Below, in pieces: positions 43,960-52,451 of a stretch of 64,000 nt of DNA; the stretch's first letter is position 1; each line of letters begins with the position of its first letter. A program made the position numbers and the translations under genes. A model generated the notes under the pieces. It searched no databases. It was not told the DNA's origin and saw only the letters and a program-made list of their open reading frames with translations. Source of the stretch: Planctomycetota bacterium (lineage in GTDB: Bacteria; Planctomycetota; Planctomycetia; Pirellulales; Lacipirellulaceae); contig JAJDEF010000026.1 of NCBI GenBank assembly GCA_029259945.1, positions 115,915 through 179,914 of the forward strand. The letters are read 5' to 3'.

Positions 43960-44976
43960 TTACGATGCTTGTCGATGTGAAAAACTGGACCGTCGCGAAA
44001 CCATGATGCAACCAACAACCATCAATAACGAAAGAAAAGCCGTACTGGGCTCCGGCACGGCAGCGCTGCCGGCGGCAGGTGCCGTGGGCGCGAAAAGCTG
44101 CTGCCAAAACAACAAATCGAGACCATCGACATCACCGTCGCCGTCGATATCTCCGTCCTTTATTGTTGCGCCGGTAGATATGCCAAATCCATCTTCAATA
44201 ACCAAGAGATCCGCATCGTCAACGTCCCCGTCACAGTCCGTGTCCCCAGGCACCTCGGCTGCGAAACCAAATATGGTAACAGTAGACGAAAGTTGCCCTT
44301 GGGCGGAAGATTGGGACGGATCGGACACAAACAGGTTAACAAACCCATCAGCTGAAGCTGACATTGTAACCGTACTGCCGACAGCAACGGGCCAAATAAT
44401 AGACAGGAAAAAGTTTTCGCCCATCTCTGCTGAAATGCTAAACGTCTTTGTGCCGATTTGCACAGTACCACTAGCGCTCCCAGTGGTTGCCAAGCCCGCG
44501 GCAGCGACATGTATCCCCCCCACGAAGAGGCCACCGGCCGAAGCAGGGCCAGTGACATCAAAAGATGCCGAAGCACTGGCGTTTGCACTAGCGACTGCAT
44601 TCTGCGTGATTGAAAAGTCTGTCGAAATATTTGCCTGTGTGACCGTAGATACATCCAAGTTAGGAGCAAATCCCGTAGCACCCGTTGGTATCGTGATTAA
44701 TGCTTCCGCTGCTGCCTGTGTAAATCCTGAGACTGTATGTTCAGGATCCTCACCTGGATTGAGGATATGCGTTCCGGAAGTAGAAACAGAATCTATTGCA
44801 AACACATCGCCCGATACAGTGGTTGCAATTGGAGGAAGCGTACCAAATGGAGCGCTCACATCGACTAACACATCAGCAGTCGTGCCGGGTAGTCGTTCAA
44901 ATCCAAAACTAACCGCCTTGGCATGATTACAACAAAAACAAACAGCCACGAAAGCAACACCCAGAACTTTAGACAT
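43960..44976 (-). CDS. PEP-CTERM protein with dockerin-type repeats
   Basis: A 338-residue secreted protein; ATG 44976 has a strong Shine-Dalgarno (GGGAGGG). The signal peptide ends near residue 20. The body is Ala/Ser/Thr-rich. Two EF-hand-like dockerin loops, DTDCDGDVDDADL and DIDGDGDVDGLDL, lie about residues 240-290. The end is a PEP-CTERM tail: VPEPSTAFLSLLMVVGCIMV followed by RRSS. It is on the opposite strand between the DUF1559 operon and the amylase gene. The role is unknown; surface attachment and calcium-dependent association are inferred. Confidence 0.83.
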   Translation of the reverse strand: MSKVLGVAFVAVCFCCNHAKAVSFGFERLPGTTADVLVDVSAPFGTLPPIATTVSGDVFAIDSVSTSGTHILNPGEDPEHTVSGFTQAAAEALITIPTGATGFAPNLDVSTVTQANISTDFSITQNAVASANASASASFDVTGPASAGGLFVGGIHVAAAGLATTGSASGTVQIGTKTFSISAEMGENFFLSIIWPVAVGSTVTMSASADGFVNLFVSDPSQSSAQGQLSSTVTIFGFAAEVPGDTDCDGDVDDADLLVIEDGFGISTGATIKDGDIDGDGDVDGLDLLFWQQLFAPTAPAAGSAAVPEPSTAFLSLLMVVGCIMVSRRSSFSHRQAS

Positions 44977-45000
44977 GACAACCCTCCCAACAATAAACAT

Positions 45001-45387
45001 GGTGCGTGAGAATAAGCGACCTACTTGGGGAATGCGAAGCTGGGCACTCTACCGAATAGAGCCAAATAACGCAATATGCTGTGAACTTAACCGACATAGA
45101 AATACATAGAGGATTACCACTATTGACACGGTTCCGATTTCCGGGGCGATGCCCCAGGCTACAGTGAAGACAGGCCTTCGGCCAAAGATGGAGAAGGATT
45201 AGCCGTTTTGGCGGTTGCCCCGGAAACAACCGGGGGTAGCGCCCAGTCGGCTGATGTGGTGAAACAAGTTTTTCGAGAAATGCAAAATAGATGAATTATC
45301 AACACACCAAAAATCGATATTGCCCCCCTATTCGAGTGATCGGGTGTGGGAGTGTTGCACAGGGTGGTTTTTGGTTGCTTTTACAGC
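45001..45387. other. Divergent intergenic region upstream of the amylase gene
   Basis: About 385 bases between the PEP-CTERM gene (minus) and the repeat/start of the amylase. It contains a GGGGCGATGCCCC mini-palindrome at 45143-45155 followed by AGGCTACAGTGAAGACAGG, a dispersed motif in planctomycete genomes. The frame that opens with ATG 45291 reads through the next repeat and is not thought to be the true start. No promoter could be assigned. Confidence 0.4.
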
Positions 45388-45455
45388 CGGTTTCAAAACT
45401 CACTTTTGGCACGAAATCTCCGGCCGTGGGAGGCATTTTTGGAGTTTTGAAATTG
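45388..45455. repeat. Palindromic repeat with GGTTTCAAAAC termini, copy 2 (overlaps amylase start)
   Basis: GGTTTCAAAACTC (45389-45401) is complementary to GAGTTTTGAAA (45442-45452). The interior CGGCCGTGGGAGGCATTTTT matches the copy at 18468-18542. The right arm contains the TTG at 45447 that is the likely start codon of the amylase gene and encodes the first residues of its signal peptide. Confidence 0.75.
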
Positions 45456-48400
45456 CTTCTAGTTGCTGTGGCATTGCTTGGTTCGCAAGCGCAGGCCGAA
45501 GATGTATCGGCTCCGGCAACACTTCAGATGTTTGAAGCCAAATGGCAGACGATCGAAGATCGTCAGGTCGATCTATTTTACTCGGGTTATGGTTCGATGT
45601 GGTTGCCGCCGCCGGGTAAGGGAGACACGGGCGGGTTTTCGGTGGGCTACGATGTGTTCGACCGTTTTGATTTGGGCACCCCTAGTAACCAGACCTTGTA
45701 TGGCACCGAAACGGGGTTGAAATCGCTCACCAGCACAGCTCACAACGCCGGGGTGAGTGTATTTACCGACTTTATCGCCAACCACAACGGTTTTGGCGAT
45801 TCGCTCGACGCACCTTTTGTGACCCAGGGCGGCTACACCGGCTTTGCCCTCACGCTGCCGGGCGACCCGTTTGGCGATTTCCATGACCCGGCGATCAGTT
45901 TTAACGTTGACCCGTTCAACGGACAGATTTCGGGCTTGGTAGACATTGCCCACGAAAAAAGAGGCGCCAGCTACCAGTTTATTCGTCACCCTGTGGCGGC
46001 AGGCAATCCAGACAATATCCCCGCGGGTACGACGTTTAATTTGCCCAACGCCAACAACGCTCGGTTTTACACCGACCAGGGCTTGGGCGGCTTGGTGGTG
46101 ACCGACCCCGAGCAAGGGACGTCGGTGACGCTCTACAATTTCAACTCGGCAAGCCCTTTGCAGGGCGATCCGGTGTTAGAAAATGCTCTCGACCTGATCA
46201 AGCGCAATGCTCGTTGGATGGTGCAAGAGATCGGTGTCGATGGTTTCCGCTTGGACGCCTCGAAACATTTTGACGAAGACGTGCTCGACGAGCTCGATCA
46301 GGCCGTCTTTCGTGCTAATCCACGTTTGCAACACGACGGCTCGATAAAGCCGGTTTATTCGTATTCAGAAGTCTTCGATGGCAACAAAGGGGCCGTTCAA
46401 CCGTTTATTCGGCGTGATCTGCCCAACTCACAAGCCATCAGCACCGCTAATACCACAGTGGGGGGCAACCGCGACGCGCTCGATTTCCCGTTGTTCTTTG
46501 CCATGCGTGACAATCTCAGCGGCAATGGGGCCAACAATAACTGGCACGGCATACGCAACGCGACCCAAGACACTCAAGACGACGGCCTTCGCAACGGGAG
46601 TCAGGGAGTCGCGTTTGTACAGAACCATGACGACGTTCCCGGCGGCACACCGTTCTTGAAGAATGTGGGCTACGCCTACACGCTGATGCGTCCGGGTGAA
46701 TCGATTGTGTATTTCAATGCCAAAGAATTTGGCGAGGGGCGGCCCTTCCCTGTCGATGGTAAGGACGATGCCCTAGGGGGTTTCTTTGGCGATGCGATTT
46801 CTACGCTAGTGAGCATTCGCAATACCCACGGACGAGGCAATTTTCACGAACGGTGGGTGGACGACGCTTTTAATCCCAACGGCTTCTCGAATATTTATGT
46901 TTACGAGCGATCGACATCGGCCATTGTCGGGCTGAGTAGCCGAACCGACCCGGTGGTTGAAACTCGCAATGGGGTGCAAACCAATTTCGATCCCGGCACG
47001 ATCCTGGTTGAACTGACCGGCAACGCAGCCGACCCGATCGTTGATCCGGGCGGTGTCATTCCCGAGACCATCAAAGTCGACGCTTTGCAGCAAATCGATA
47101 TCAGCATCCCGGCGAATAGTACCCACGGTCGCGGCTATGTGATTTATGGAGTCGCAACTCCGCAAGGCTCCTTGAGTTTGACCAACGTGGCATCGACCCT
47201 AGCAGGCGCGACTCCTTCTGCGGGAAACAACGGGACAGCTCGCCTGGGCGATATCGATGTGATCACTGCCAATTCGTTCGACGTACAACTTACGACCAAC
47301 CCCGTCAGTCTGATTGATCCTGACACGCTATTGCCAGTACGTGATTTTCACGCGGATGGTGATACCTCGGTGCTACGCATCGACGAAGGAATGGACCTAA
47401 ACAACGTGGTGGGGATCGATAATACGACGCCCGGCGACGTCGGCTATGGGTTTGAAGATTTCACGGATACCCGTGTCCCTGGTTACATCTACAGCGCGGG
47501 GGTGAATGTTGGAACGGGAACAGGCACCTATGCACAAACGATCGACGCCACCCAACTAAGCGAAGGACGGCATTTTATTACCGTGCGATCTTTCCGGCAT
47601 CGGGATGCAAGCACCGGGGGAGATGGTGGGCAATCGGTTTTCACCGATTTTAAGCGCGTCGTGTATATCGACCGAGTGGCTCCTGAATCGGAGGTTGTCA
47701 GTTTCGATCCCTTTGGCAGCGCCCCCGAGGATTTAGATCTCGTGGTGGGAAGTATTGACAATACGGCCAATGAAGTCCATGTGTTGATGAACATCGGGGC
47801 AGCTAAAACCGATTCCGAAATTTTAGCGATGGTTAATTCGGGAAATACAGCCTCAGCCGCTGGTGGTGGACAGTTTAAGTTCGGCATCAACAATGTCGTC
47901 GTTGGAAATCATGCGGCTACGATCGTCATGAAAGAGCCGACGGGCCGATTTACGATTCGACGTTTTATTGGCCTTTCGCCAGCAACCGGTTTTGGAGCTG
48001 GGTTTGGCGACACCGACCACAATGGTTTCATTGGCCCCTCGGACATGCTGGGTTTCGAGACGGTCTTGAATAGCCAGAACCAGATTTTTGAATCGACCTC
48101 CGACACAAATGCCGATGGCTTGGTCGATAACCGTGACCTGTTTCAACTCGACACCGAGTTGTTGGCAAGTGGTGCAAGTCAATTCGCCTTGGATGGGTAT
48201 CTCGATGTGCTCACTCGGCGGGGCGATCTCAATGCAGACACGTTTACGAATACCGCCGATGTTCTTGAGATTTATAATAACCTGGGGCTTGCCGATACCG
48301 ACCCGAACTTTTGGACGCTTGATCTCAATGTCGACGGTGTGATCGATCTCAATGATGTTGCAACAATGATTACGGAAATCTCACGCTCGCTGCCTGGAGA

Positions 48401-48704
48401 TTTCGATCTTGATGGAAATGTGGATGGCAACGATTTATTGGTACTCCAACGAGGAATCGGAACAACGAGCGGCGCTTTGTATACCGATGGCGATGCCAGT
48501 TTAGATGGAGTGATCAATCAGGCAGATTTCGACATCTGGGCAGCAAATTTTGGTTTTGTCACCAGCGGCCTAGTAGCTCCGGCCGTATCGCAGGCAGGTG
48601 CGGTTCCAGAACCGACAGCATGCGTTTTGGCGATGCTCGGCTGTTTATTTTTGCCTGCAAGAAGATGGGGCAATCGTTCGAGAAGAGGCAACGTAATTAG
48701 TTAG
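45447..48704 (+). CDS. Secreted GH13 alpha-amylase-family enzyme with dockerin-like repeats and PEP-CTERM
   Basis: From TTG 45447 the protein has 1085 residues and a signal peptide MKLLLVAVALLGSQAQA; an ATG at 45291 in the same frame would add 52 residues that read through a repeat. The GH13 domain (about 20-590) shows the catalytic Asp270 (GVDGFRLDAS), Glu308 (YSYSEVF) and Asp395 (FVQNHDD). Beta-sandwich segments follow. Near the C-terminus six Ca-binding loops occur (DTDHNGFIGPSDM, DTNADGLVDNRDL, DLNADTFTNTADV, DLNVDGVIDLNDV, DFDLDGNVDGNDL, DASLDGVINQADF), then VPEPTACVLAMLGCL and an Arg-rich tail. It probably cleaves alpha-glucans at the cell surface. The next gene is a PEP-CTERM companion. 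Confidence 0.85.
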   Translation: MKLLLVAVALLGSQAQAEDVSAPATLQMFEAKWQTIEDRQVDLFYSGYGSMWLPPPGKGDTGGFSVGYDVFDRFDLGTPSNQTLYGTETGLKSLTSTAHNAGVSVFTDFIANHNGFGDSLDAPFVTQGGYTGFALTLPGDPFGDFHDPAISFNVDPFNGQISGLVDIAHEKRGASYQFIRHPVAAGNPDNIPAGTTFNLPNANNARFYTDQGLGGLVVTDPEQGTSVTLYNFNSASPLQGDPVLENALDLIKRNARWMVQEIGVDGFRLDASKHFDEDVLDELDQAVFRANPRLQHDGSIKPVYSYSEVFDGNKGAVQPFIRRDLPNSQAISTANTTVGGNRDALDFPLFFAMRDNLSGNGANNNWHGIRNATQDTQDDGLRNGSQGVAFVQNHDDVPGGTPFLKNVGYAYTLMRPGESIVYFNAKEFGEGRPFPVDGKDDALGGFFGDAISTLVSIRNTHGRGNFHERWVDDAFNPNGFSNIYVYERSTSAIVGLSSRTDPVVETRNGVQTNFDPGTILVELTGNAADPIVDPGGVIPETIKVDALQQIDISIPANSTHGRGYVIYGVATPQGSLSLTNVASTLAGATPSAGNNGTARLGDIDVITANSFDVQLTTNPVSLIDPDTLLPVRDFHADGDTSVLRIDEGMDLNNVVGIDNTTPGDVGYGFEDFTDTRVPGYIYSAGVNVGTGTGTYAQTIDATQLSEGRHFITVRSFRHRDASTGGDGGQSVFTDFKRVVYIDRVAPESEVVSFDPFGSAPEDLDLVVGSIDNTANEVHVLMNIGAAKTDSEILAMVNSGNTASAAGGGQFKFGINNVVVGNHAATIVMKEPTGRFTIRRFIGLSPATGFGAGFGDTDHNGFIGPSDMLGFETVLNSQNQIFESTSDTNADGLVDNRDLFQLDTELLASGASQFALDGYLDVLTRRGDLNADTFTNTADVLEIYNNLGLADTDPNFWTLDLNVDGVIDLNDVATMITEISRSLPGDFDLDGNVDGNDLLVLQRGIGTTSGALYTDGDASLDGVINQADFDIWAANFGFVTSGLVAPAVSQAGAVPEPTACVLAMLGCLFLPARRWGNRSRRGNVIS

Positions 48705-48774
48705 TATTTTTAGCTTTCCGAGATGGCTTGCATGGCAAACCATCATCTCATCACTTAACGAGGGGAATAAAATC

Positions 48775-50289
48775 ATGAACGCTTTGAAATGGCTATCCAG
48801 TATCACCGCAGCTCTGTTGATGGCTGCAAACTGCACCACGGCGTCGGCGGTGGTGACTATCGATGGCAACGCAAGTGTGGCCGATGGCTACACGTCACTC
48901 TCGGTGCAAAACACAAGTACCCAATTTGGCGACGGCACCTCTGGCGACCCTATCAATGCTGGTGGCGGCTCGGAAATCGACCAAATATTTGCCAAAGTTG
49001 AAGGCGGACGACTCTACGTTGTCGTCGCAGGTAACTTAGAGACCAACTTCAATAAGCTAGAGGTCTTTATCGATTCGGAGGCCGGCGGCCTGCAAACCCT
49101 CGACGGTTCGATTCTACCCGCAGGTGTCGACGGCTTTTGCTGTGGCGGAGCTCCCGATGGAGCACTGCAACGCATGGGCGGGACGTCCACTGGCTTGGGT
49201 CTAGAAAAAATCACCTTCGACACCGGCTTTACTGCGGATCATTACCTTACCTTCACCCACGGGTTCGAAACGGTTCGTCCGAACGACCCACTCGGCAAAC
49301 TTCAGTTTTATGCGGCAACTGCCCACTATGCAGAGCTTAATGCAGGAGCTGGGGGTATTAGCGGCGCTTTAGGGATGCAGCTTGCCCAGCGTGGCTTGCC
49401 CAATGCCCTTCGAGGCCGCGTTGCTGACTTTGACGTCGACGGTGACGTCGACACTGCTGACTTAGCTGTCTTACAGGCCAACTTTGGTGCTGGCCCTGCC
49501 GCGACTCGGCTCCAGGGCGATACCAACGACGGCAATGTCGACGGAGCCGACTTCTTGCGATGGCAGCGCGAGGCTGGTTTCGACGTTACGACATCGACCT
49601 TAGAAGAATCTCCGTTTGCTCCGCAAAACTCGACCGTAGACAACTCGAATTCCTTACTAGGTCCGGCTTTGAACGGTACCCTCAGTCAAGGCGACCTAAT
49701 CGACAAAAACTACGCCCTTGATGCACTTGGCGGTGGCTGCACAGACAATACAGGGGCAGGCTGCCTACCAAAGGAACTCGAGTTCGCTCTTGATGTTGAC
49801 TTGATCAACGATCCACTCAACGATTTTAGCCATCGCAATATGGATAACATTGTTGATTTGCAAATGGCGTTTGATAACAGTAATGTCGACGGTGTTAATG
49901 GTGATGGTGGGCTCGCACCATTCTACACCGGCGGGATTGATCCACTTCTTGAGTTTCCTGCTGCCGTGACTACTGGCATCGAGTTCTCAATTCCACTGTC
50001 TCAGATCGGTAATCCTACGGGAACCAGCATCAAGATCACCGCCTTTATCAACGGTGGAAGTCACGACTTCCTGGCAAACCAAGTCTCTGGCGTCGGCGTA
50101 CTTCAGGAAAACATCGGCCCTCCTGGGTTTGCCGACTTTTCTGATAGCTTGTCCTTCCCTGGCGACCAGTTTGTATCGATTGCAGCTCCTGCAGTTGCAG
50201 GCGGCACTGCAGCGGTACCAGAACCGACGTCCTTGGCGTTAGTTTGCTTAGGAGCCCTGGTTTGCGGTTGCAGACGTAGACGTTCGTAG
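48775..50289 (+). CDS. PEP-CTERM protein with an internal dockerin-like insertion
   Basis: A 504-residue secreted protein with signal peptide ending near residue 25. Its N- and C-terminal parts resemble the shorter protein at 40589-41503. Between them is a dockerin-like module (about residues 218-265: DFDVDGDVDTADL, DTNDGNVDGADF). The end is AVPEPTSLALVCLGALVCG plus RRRR. The gene is 70 bases downstream of the amylase gene, probably in the same transcript, and is followed by a strong terminator. It may be a carbohydrate-associated surface protein; no catalytic motif is seen. Confidence 0.82.
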   Translation: MNALKWLSSITAALLMAANCTTASAVVTIDGNASVADGYTSLSVQNTSTQFGDGTSGDPINAGGGSEIDQIFAKVEGGRLYVVVAGNLETNFNKLEVFIDSEAGGLQTLDGSILPAGVDGFCCGGAPDGALQRMGGTSTGLGLEKITFDTGFTADHYLTFTHGFETVRPNDPLGKLQFYAATAHYAELNAGAGGISGALGMQLAQRGLPNALRGRVADFDVDGDVDTADLAVLQANFGAGPAATRLQGDTNDGNVDGADFLRWQREAGFDVTTSTLEESPFAPQNSTVDNSNSLLGPALNGTLSQGDLIDKNYALDALGGGCTDNTGAGCLPKELEFALDVDLINDPLNDFSHRNMDNIVDLQMAFDNSNVDGVNGDGGLAPFYTGGIDPLLEFPAAVTTGIEFSIPLSQIGNPTGTSIKITAFINGGSHDFLANQVSGVGVLQENIGPPGFADFSDSLSFPGDQFVSIAAPAVAGGTAAVPEPTSLALVCLGALVCGCRRRRS

Positions 50290-50328
50290 TAGTATCTCTC
50301 TCGTAGTGGCCTGCGAGAGATCTCATAG

Positions 50329-50367
50329 GCTGGTCCCGGTGACCGCAACCGGGACCAGCTTAGTTTT
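50329..50367 (+). terminator. Rho-independent terminator after the amylase/PEP-CTERM pair
   Basis: GCTGGTCCCGGT (50329-50340) pairs perfectly over 12 bases with ACCGGGACCAGC (50348-50359), followed by TTAGTTTT. It ends the amylase/PEP-CTERM transcript before the GH13 lipoprotein gene at 50416. A smaller TCTCTCG/CGAGAGA stem precedes it (50295-50318). Confidence 0.8.
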
Positions 50368-50415
50368 ATCACTTGCGGCAACTGAGTAAATTCGAGCAAA
50401 GGTTAGTAGGTTGTC

Positions 50416-52443
50416 ATGAGAAATGGTTCTGATCCGGCAACGCTAGAATTGCCCACCCTATTAGTTCGAATTCTCACGCTTAACTTTTCAACAATTCTGC
50501 TAATGGCAACGACCTTGGGGTGCCAGTTCGAGGAGCTTCCCTCAGAAAACCGGGTGGTCACTTCGGTCGAACTGAAATCGCCCGCCGCTCTACTTGCCGC
50601 AACCTCAACGACGTCGACGACTGAACGGTACTCGGAGGACAATAATGTTGCTGAGTACATTCCTGATTGGGTGACAGAGGCAGTCTTCTATCAGATTTTC
50701 CCCGAGCGATTTCGCAACGGGGATCCTAACAACGACCCCACTCACGATTCCCTAGAAAACCCCAGCACCGTGTCTGAAGATTGGGAAAGTTCTTCCTGGA
50801 CGGCTGACTGGTATAGCCGTGCTGATTGGGAGCATCAGCAGGGAAAGCGATTCTATGACGATGGCGTCTTTAACCGTCGTTACGGAGGTGATCTCCAAGG
50901 CATCCTCGACAAGCTTGATTACCTGAAAGATCTAGGTATCAATACGATCTATTTGAATCCTGTTTTCTATGGAAAATCGCTTCATAAATATGATGCCTCC
51001 TCGATGCACCATATCGACCCATTCTTCGGACCCGACCCACAAGGCGATCTTGAGCTGATTGAAAAAGAAAGCGCTGATCCGAAAACTTGGAATTGGACGG
51101 CTGCAGACAAGCTCTTCCTCGATTTGATTCAGCAAGTGCATCAGCGAGACATGCGTCTTATTATCGACGGGGTCTTTAATCATACGGGTCGCGATTTTTT
51201 TGCGTTTGCAGACCTTATCAAGAAACAAGATCAGTCAGCGTATCAAGACTGGTACATCGTTCAATCGTTTGACAACCCCACAACGAGCAACAATGAGTTT
51301 CGCTATAAGAGTTGGTGGGGAGTTGAATCGTTGCCTGAATTCGCCGATAGTGAAAACAGGAAGGATCTTCATCCTGGGCCGAAGCAGTATGTCTTTGATA
51401 TCACTCGGCGCTGGATGGACCCCGATGGCGATGGCAACCCGTCGGATGGAATCGATGGTTGGCGACTCGACGTGGCCAACGAAGTGCCTATGAAATTCTG
51501 GAGCGATTGGAATACGCTGGTTCGAAAAATAAACCCAGAAGCTTATACGGTCGGAGAATTCTGGGGGGAAGCTCGAGATCACCTTGTCAACGGTCGATTC
51601 TCAGGGACGATGAATTACCACGGGTTTGCATACCTCGTCAAAGGCTATCTCATCGATGGGGTGCTCACGCCCAATGATTTTGGGTTGCAACTTGAACATC
51701 GGCGCAGAATTTATCCTCCTGCGATGCAGGACGCACTGCAAAACTTGATTGACTCCCACGACACCGATCGTCTGGCATCCATGATTGTCAATCGGAGATC
51801 GAAGAACTACAGGCAGCCCGATCGTTTTGACTTCGATGTTTCTGAAAAAGTAAGCCCACGCAATGACTCTGAGTACAGTGTTCGAGCGCCCAACGAGCAA
51901 GAACGAAAGATACAACGTTTAGTGGCACTGATGCAGATGACGTATGTTGGTGCACCGATGATTTACTATGGAACAGAATCGGGGATGTGGGGCGCCGACG
52001 ACCCCTGCGATCGCATGCCGATGGTTTGGGATGATTTCGACTATCAGCCTCAAGCGGAGGATCCCCTGGGTCGACCGAGAGAACCCGATCTGGTTTCGTT
52101 TAACCAGCCACTTTTTGACTTCTATCGCCAGGTGATCCAACTGCGAAGGACGACGCCCGCTTTAAATCATGGCGAATTTGAGTTAGTCGATAGCAACGAT
52201 GCTGCAAAATTCTTTGCTTTTCTGCGTTCGACGGATCATGACAAAGTGTTGGTTGCTTTCAATCGAGGGACTACTCCCTTTCAGTGGCACGTTCCTCTAA
52301 AACACGATCAACAACTAAAGGCTATTTTTGCGACGTCCGTTGATGCAAGCTCGATCGAAATACGCAAAGAGGATCATTCTTTGGTGATAACCATCCCTTC
52401 TTTGAATGGTGTTGTTTTTGCTGAGCAAGCCGACGGAGAGTAA
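50416..52443 (+). CDS. GH13 glycosidase, neopullulanase/cyclomaltodextrinase-like lipoprotein
   Basis: A 675-residue enzyme. The N-terminus has a hydrophobic segment and TLGC lipobox (Cys36), so it is probably a lipoprotein. The GH13 barrel (about 85-600) has GINTIYLNPVF, DGVFNHTGRDFFAF, Asp352 in DGWRLDVAN, Glu381 in VGEFWGEA and Asp449 in SHDTDRL. A short beta-domain follows. This pattern is like neopullulanase or maltogenic amylase. It probably trims oligosaccharides near the membrane for import by the transporter encoded 8 bases downstream. Confidence 0.88.
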   Translation: MRNGSDPATLELPTLLVRILTLNFSTILLMATTLGCQFEELPSENRVVTSVELKSPAALLAATSTTSTTERYSEDNNVAEYIPDWVTEAVFYQIFPERFRNGDPNNDPTHDSLENPSTVSEDWESSSWTADWYSRADWEHQQGKRFYDDGVFNRRYGGDLQGILDKLDYLKDLGINTIYLNPVFYGKSLHKYDASSMHHIDPFFGPDPQGDLELIEKESADPKTWNWTAADKLFLDLIQQVHQRDMRLIIDGVFNHTGRDFFAFADLIKKQDQSAYQDWYIVQSFDNPTTSNNEFRYKSWWGVESLPEFADSENRKDLHPGPKQYVFDITRRWMDPDGDGNPSDGIDGWRLDVANEVPMKFWSDWNTLVRKINPEAYTVGEFWGEARDHLVNGRFSGTMNYHGFAYLVKGYLIDGVLTPNDFGLQLEHRRRIYPPAMQDALQNLIDSHDTDRLASMIVNRRSKNYRQPDRFDFDVSEKVSPRNDSEYSVRAPNEQERKIQRLVALMQMTYVGAPMIYYGTESGMWGADDPCDRMPMVWDDFDYQPQAEDPLGRPREPDLVSFNQPLFDFYRQVIQLRRTTPALNHGEFELVDSNDAAKFFAFLRSTDHDKVLVAFNRGTTPFQWHVPLKHDQQLKAIFATSVDASSIEIRKEDHSLVITIPSLNGVVFAEQADGE

Positions 52444-52451
52444 CGCTCAAC

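Noticed and set aside
44003..44926. 307-residue open frame antisense to the PEP-CTERM/dockerin gene
   Set aside because: The opposite strand encodes a protein with signal peptide, dockerin loops, PEP-CTERM tail and Shine-Dalgarno; this frame is low-complexity Ala/Ser/Pro shadow.
45291..45446. N-terminal extension of the amylase from ATG 45291
   Set aside because: It translates a dispersed repeat and gives no signal peptide at the N-terminus; the TTG at 45447 gives a canonical one. Not fully excluded.
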